NCBI GenBank assembly: GCA_029939535.1
Contig: JAOZST010000163.1
Location: forward strand, 1-8,508
DNA: 8,508 bases
DNA from: NBML01 sp029939535
GTDB lineage: Bacteria; Desulfobacterota; Desulfobacteria; Desulfobacterales; Desulfobacteraceae
Direction of reading: 5' to 3'
The translations under genes were made by a program, and so were the position numbers. Positions 5,073 through 8,508 of this stretch are shown piece after piece. Below the pieces are notes generated by a model. The model made no database searches. It saw nothing but the letters and a program-made list of their open reading frames with translations, and was not told the DNA's origin. How positions within the stretch are numbered: the stretch's first letter is position 1; each line of letters begins with the position of its first letter.

Positions 5073-7406
5073 TTATTTATTCATTATCTTTCGTATGGTT
5101 TTTGAAATTTCAGACATTGAAACGGGTTTCATTAAATAGGCGGTAATCCCCAGCTGTTCTGCTGTTTTTTCATCAATAAGTGAGCTGTGGCCTGTGCAGA
5201 TTATGATGGGGACATCTGGTCTAATTTCTTTTATCTTTTCAGACAATTTGATCCCGGTCATTTGGGGCATGGTCATGTCGGTTATTATAAGATCAAATCC
5301 ATTGGATTTTGATTGAAACAGTTTTAAGGCTTCCCTGGGATTTGTTGTGGCCGTTACCTTATATCCCAGCCGTTCAAGCATCTGGACGCTCATATCTATA
5401 ATGGATTCTTCATCATCCACAAAAAGAATTGTTTCCGTACCCATCATATTCATACCATGGTCCATATCTTGACCCATACCATTATCCATATCCTGATCAG
5501 GTTCATGGTTTCCATCTGTTTCTATATCAGGTTTTTTATCAAAAACCGGAAATAGAATGGTAAAAGTTGTTCCCTGGCCAGGTGTGCTGTACACTGAAAT
5601 AACACCACCATGGCTTTTAACAATGCCATGCACCACTGCCAGCCCCATACCTGATCCTTTCCCAATTTCCTTGGTTGTAAAATAGGGGTCAAAAATCCGG
5701 TCGATGACTCCAGGGTTTATTCCAAGCCCTGTGTCAATCATTGTAATTTTAGCATATTGGCCCGGGACAAGGTCAGGAAAATCCTTTTTACTTCCCTTTT
5801 CAATGACTGTGGTTTCAACCTTGATTTCCAAAACTCCGCCTGTCTTTTCCATGGCATGGGAAGCATTGACACACAGATTCATAAAAATTTGATTGATCTG
5901 GATGGAATCGGCCAGGATTATTATCTCCTTATCTGGCAATTGTCTTTGTATTTCAATTGTGGTTGGAATAGTTGCCCGCAAAAAATCAAGAGAATCCTCA
6001 ATTGTAGAGACAATCCCCACGGGTTTCAGTTCCTGATCAATTTTCCGGCTGAAACTAAGCAATTGCTTCACAATACCTGCTGCCTTAAAGCTGGCAGATT
6101 TAATACTTTCAAGTTTAGAATGGGATGGATGCAGCTTTGAAATATCTTCAAGTGCCAGTTCTGCATTTCCAATGATCATATAAAGTATATTATTAAAATC
6201 ATGGGCAACTCCTCCGGCAAGTGTGCCTATGGATTCCATTTTATATGCCTGGATAAGCTCTTCTTCCATCTTTTTCATTTCAGTAATGTCAGTGGCAATC
6301 TGAAGCTTGACCAGTTTACCGTTTGTCCATTCTATGGCCCGGTCATAATTCATGTACCACTTACCGACAATGGGATTTTTATCCTGCCAGGTACAGACAC
6401 CCGTTGGATTTCCGTTTTCATCGATCAGTTGATCATTGGTACAGCCCGGGCATTGTCCGGATTCCCCCCTGAGGACCTCCCAGCATATTTCCCCGGTCAT
6501 ATCCCGGCCAAAACTTTCTACCATGTATTTATTCATAAAAAGGATTTCATAGGTTTCCATATCAGCCACATAAATGGTCGCGTCAATGCTGTTCAAAACA
6601 GTTAGAAATCTCTCATGGGATGCGCGCACAGACTCCTCTGCTTTTTCTTTCTCCTCTGTCCGTTTAATGATGGATAAAATCATCCGTTCAAAAGCAGTGG
6701 ACATAATTCCAATTTCATCTTTGGCAGCGGCTTTATTATATTTTTTTATATTGGTAAAAATAGCAGACATTTCAGCCTGGCCATAGGAGTTCATGATGTT
6801 GCTGACATTAACAATAGGTTGTACAATCCATTTATTGGTAAATAAATAAAAAATAAGGCTGGTTATGGCAATGGCAATAATGAAAAGCCCAAGGAAATAC
6901 AGGATATTTCCCCTCAATTGTTTCATGAGATATTTCTTTGTAAACTCTATCCTGACGACCCCAAGATAGAGATCCCCGGCTTTTAAATAAGTAATCAGTT
7001 CATTTTGATCCTGATTACGATTTGTCTGGTGAGCTGCATCGGAGTCCTGGTTGAACAATAGATTAATTTCTTCCACACTGAGATGAGCCCCGGGACGTTC
7101 ACCAATGGATGCAATAATAATGGCTGTTGGATCATAGATTTCAATGTATACGATTTCCTGGTTTTTCCTGTAAATTGCTTCAATGACCTGGTAGGCTCTA
7201 TCATATGCAATTGTTCCTACTATTGGATCAACACATGAGATTTCCAATAGATCATGTACCAGAACAGATTTTTTAATCAGGTTTGTATTAAAATTATTCT
7301 TCTCAATATAGGAATAGGATACAATAATAAAAAGGAATAAAATAGTTGTAGAAAAAAGGTGTAAAATAAATAGTTTATCAAAAAGACCTGTTTTTTGGGA
7401 GCGCAT
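5073..7406 (-). CDS. Hybrid sensor histidine kinase (sensor-HAMP-PAS-HisKA-HATPase-receiver)
   Basis: This 777-residue inner-membrane kinase has two membrane segments (about 11-32 and 168-189) enclosing a periplasmic sensor region of about 135 residues of unassigned fold. HAMP (about 190-245), a charged helix, and PAS (about 266-378, ending ATDITEMKK) follow. The PAS has a Cys set: Cys308, Cys319/Cys322 (CPGC) and Cys338. The kinase core shows His402 in AHDFNN, the N box with Asn514, DTGLGI (558-563), and GKGSGMGLA (582-590). A Met/Asp/His-rich linker (about 624-655) leads to a receiver with Asp664/665, phospho-acceptor Asp710, Thr738 and Lys760, so all key residues are present. There is no DNA-binding output, so a further partner is needed. 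The binding-protein gene 16 bases upstream suggests that protein supplies the ligand signal. No other start is possible: a TAA lies three codons upstream and the first membrane segment begins at once. Base composition is more AT-rich than in the metabolic genes downstream. Confidence 0.95.
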   Translation of the reverse strand: MRSQKTGLFDKLFILHLFSTTILFLFIIVSYSYIEKNNFNTNLIKKSVLVHDLLEISCVDPIVGTIAYDRAYQVIEAIYRKNQEIVYIEIYDPTAIIIASIGERPGAHLSVEEINLLFNQDSDAAHQTNRNQDQNELITYLKAGDLYLGVVRIEFTKKYLMKQLRGNILYFLGLFIIAIAITSLIFYLFTNKWIVQPIVNVSNIMNSYGQAEMSAIFTNIKKYNKAAAKDEIGIMSTAFERMILSIIKRTEEKEKAEESVRASHERFLTVLNSIDATIYVADMETYEILFMNKYMVESFGRDMTGEICWEVLRGESGQCPGCTNDQLIDENGNPTGVCTWQDKNPIVGKWYMNYDRAIEWTNGKLVKLQIATDITEMKKMEEELIQAYKMESIGTLAGGVAHDFNNILYMIIGNAELALEDISKLHPSHSKLESIKSASFKAAGIVKQLLSFSRKIDQELKPVGIVSTIEDSLDFLRATIPTTIEIQRQLPDKEIIILADSIQINQIFMNLCVNASHAMEKTGGVLEIKVETTVIEKGSKKDFPDLVPGQYAKITMIDTGLGINPGVIDRIFDPYFTTKEIGKGSGMGLAVVHGIVKSHGGVISVYSTPGQGTTFTILFPVFDKKPDIETDGNHEPDQDMDNGMGQDMDHGMNMMGTETILFVDDEESIIDMSVQMLERLGYKVTATTNPREALKLFQSKSNGFDLIITDMTMPQMTGIKLSEKIKEIRPDVPIIICTGHSSLIDEKTAEQLGITAYLMKPVSMSEISKTIRKIMNK
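5451..5498 (-). repeat. In-frame 24-base tandem repeat in the kinase-receiver linker
   Basis: Bases 5451-5474 and 5475-5498 are adjacent copies matching at 20 of 24 positions. They encode QDMDNGMG followed by QDMDHGMN, a Met/Asp-rich stretch between the kinase core and the receiver. The frame is preserved. Confidence 0.8.
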
Positions 7407-7424
7407 ATTTTTTTAAATTACCCT
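7407..7424 (-). promoter_or_regulatory. Weak translation start region of the kinase gene
   Basis: The only purine-rich match to the ribosome is AGGG (7424-7421), which overlaps the TAG stop of the binding-protein gene and lies 14 bases from the kinase ATG, too far to be efficient. The rest is A/T only. Translation of the kinase is probably coupled to that of the binding protein, giving much less kinase than receptor. This is inference from spacing. Confidence 0.45.
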
Positions 7425-8508
7425 ATCTGATCTCTGTATAGTTTGAATTATCAAGGGGAAATATTATTTTATCTTCCGTTATTTCCCTGGGCCATATGGT
7501 TTTCATTTCACCCTGCTGAATTTGCACAAGTGCCATTTTATGCCCGATATTCATTCCCCTTGAGTCATATTTTATTCTTCCGTAAAAAGTTTCCACATCC
7601 AGATTCCTGATATTTTGCAAGACCTCTTTTGCATTGAGGGAACTGCATTTTTCCAGGGCTAACTGATAAATCACCCCTGCAGCACTTGACTGTGCATCCT
7701 GGTAAGTGGGCTGCTCACCATATTTTTCCAGAAATTTCTTGGCATAATCCCGGGGTGTGCCAAAAACAGGTCCTTTAAACGAACTATCTGCAACCCATTG
7801 CGTAACCCCTATCAAACCTTCAGCCCCTTCCCCGACATCCTGGACAAAATTTATCTCTGAAGGACCTATGGTCATGACAACTGCCTGGGGCCTCAACTCT
7901 TTTACCTTTGACAATTGTATACTGAAATTAACAGCGTCATGATAATGGCTGGTTAAAATAATAATATCAGGTTTCTTTGGAACCATTTCCAGAAGATAGG
8001 GAATAAAATTGTCTGTTTCTTTTTCAACAACCTGATAATACACTTCATGGATTTTTTTTGTTGCAGCCCATATTTGAACACCTTTGGCTACACTTCTTGT
8101 AAAAAGCTTGTCAGGGGTTATCAGAGCATATGTTTTGGGACCGGGGCTTATCTGTGATATTAGATCAAAAAAGTCCTTAAACCACCAGCTGGCTGATGTT
8201 TGTGTTGCAAATGTAAAGTTTTGATCCCTTGTAAAAATCGAGTCTGAGGCTCCTCCTGACTCTATCATTATTCTGCCGTATTTTTCAGTTATTTTGCTGG
8301 CCGCCAAATTAAAACCACTGGTAAAAGGGCCCAGGATAAAATCAACCTTATCTTTTTCTATCAATCGAGTTATATTTTCTTCTACTTTTTCAATTCTGCT
8401 GTTGTCATCATAGTATTTAATTTCTACCTGAAATGATTTTTCTCCAATTTTTATACCCCCATTTTTATTCACATGCTCCTGCCAGAGGTCATAACCCTGG
8501 ATTACATT
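7423..8508 (-). CDS. Type 1 periplasmic ligand-binding protein (Peripla_BP_6/LivJ-like), 5' end missing
   Basis: The reading frame is open to the right edge, giving 361 visible residues; the GTG at 8472 is an internal Val, not the start. The visible beginning, GYDLWQEHVNKNGGIKIG, then KYYDDNS, DKVDFILGPFTSG and SGGASDS, matches the first lobe of branched-chain amino acid/amide-type receptors, where GP.TSG lines the ligand site. Later segments (PTYQDAQSSAAGVIYQLALEKC and GRIKYDSRGMNIGHKMALVQIQ) match the second lobe and the usual C-terminus. Only the signal peptide and the first few dozen residues should be missing. The family is periplasmic and feeds either an ABC transporter or a sensor. No permease or ATPase gene is visible, while a sensor kinase follows after 16 bases, so a sensing role is favoured, although transporter genes could lie to the right. 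The ligand cannot be read from sequence. The DNA is notably AT-rich. Confidence 0.9.
   Translation of the reverse strand, partial: NVIQGYDLWQEHVNKNGGIKIGEKSFQVEIKYYDDNSRIEKVEENITRLIEKDKVDFILGPFTSGFNLAASKITEKYGRIMIESGGASDSIFTRDQNFTFATQTSASWWFKDFFDLISQISPGPKTYALITPDKLFTRSVAKGVQIWAATKKIHEVYYQVVEKETDNFIPYLLEMVPKKPDIIILTSHYHDAVNFSIQLSKVKELRPQAVVMTIGPSEINFVQDVGEGAEGLIGVTQWVADSSFKGPVFGTPRDYAKKFLEKYGEQPTYQDAQSSAAGVIYQLALEKCSSLNAKEVLQNIRNLDVETFYGRIKYDSRGMNIGHKMALVQIQQGEMKTIWPREITEDKIIFPLDNSNYTEIR

Noticed and set aside
5073..7406. Possibility that the receiver domain is a separate gene broken off from the kinase
   Set aside because: The frame is continuous through the Met/Asp-rich linker and all kinase and receiver residues are intact, so it is a normal hybrid kinase.
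8472..8472. GTG at 8472 as the start of the binding-protein gene
   Set aside because: The frame continues to the window edge and the upstream codons encode NVIQGYDLWQEH, which fits the conserved first helix of this receptor family.

Overview
The window looks like a piece of a chromosome from an anaerobic, probably sulfate-reducing Desulfobacterota species (Desulfobacula/Desulfotignum/Desulfobacter-like). This placement is inferred from the gene types: long DmdC-like acyl-CoA dehydrogenases, a multi-cluster ferredoxin, and a hybrid kinase whose PAS domain carries a cysteine motif. It was not established by a search. There is no RNA gene, insertion sequence, CRISPR array or phage gene, and no gene-free stretch longer than about 105 bases.

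Layout, left to right. Bases 40-477 (+) encode a small iron-sulfur protein with four CxxCxxCxxxCP motifs. It appears to be the last gene of a rightward operon that begins outside the window. All other genes lie on the minus strand and are transcribed right to left. In transcription order they are: (1) a type 1 periplasmic ligand-binding protein of the branched-chain amino acid/amide family, cut off by the right edge (7423-8508); (2) a membrane hybrid histidine kinase with periplasmic sensor, HAMP, PAS, kinase and receiver parts (5073-7406); (3) an SDR oxidoreductase resembling the DHRS4 type (4305-5057); (4) a 627-residue acyl-CoA dehydrogenase (2318-4201); (5) a second, about 600-residue acyl-CoA dehydrogenase (467-2266). 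The last gene runs 11 bases into the 3' end of the ferredoxin gene on the opposite strand.

How they may work together. The binding protein and kinase are 16 bases apart and fit a two-part receptor, in which the periplasmic protein captures a small molecule and the kinase reads it. The SDR start is only 15 bases after the kinase stop, so signalling and metabolic genes can share a transcript. The two dehydrogenases and the SDR provide alpha,beta-dehydrogenation of an acyl-CoA and oxidation/reduction of a hydroxyl/carbonyl group, as in a beta-oxidation-like pathway for an unidentified carboxylic acid. The 103-base gap before the dehydrogenase pair holds a plausible sigma70-type promoter overlapped by short direct and inverted repeats, so the pair may also be controlled separately.

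The most notable features are: the join between an AT-rich signalling part and a GC-richer metabolic part near base 5060; a four-cysteine PAS domain; two in-frame tandem duplications in linkers (Lys/Asp-rich in one dehydrogenase, Met/Asp/His-rich in the kinase); and unusual residues at two conserved active-site positions in the second dehydrogenase.
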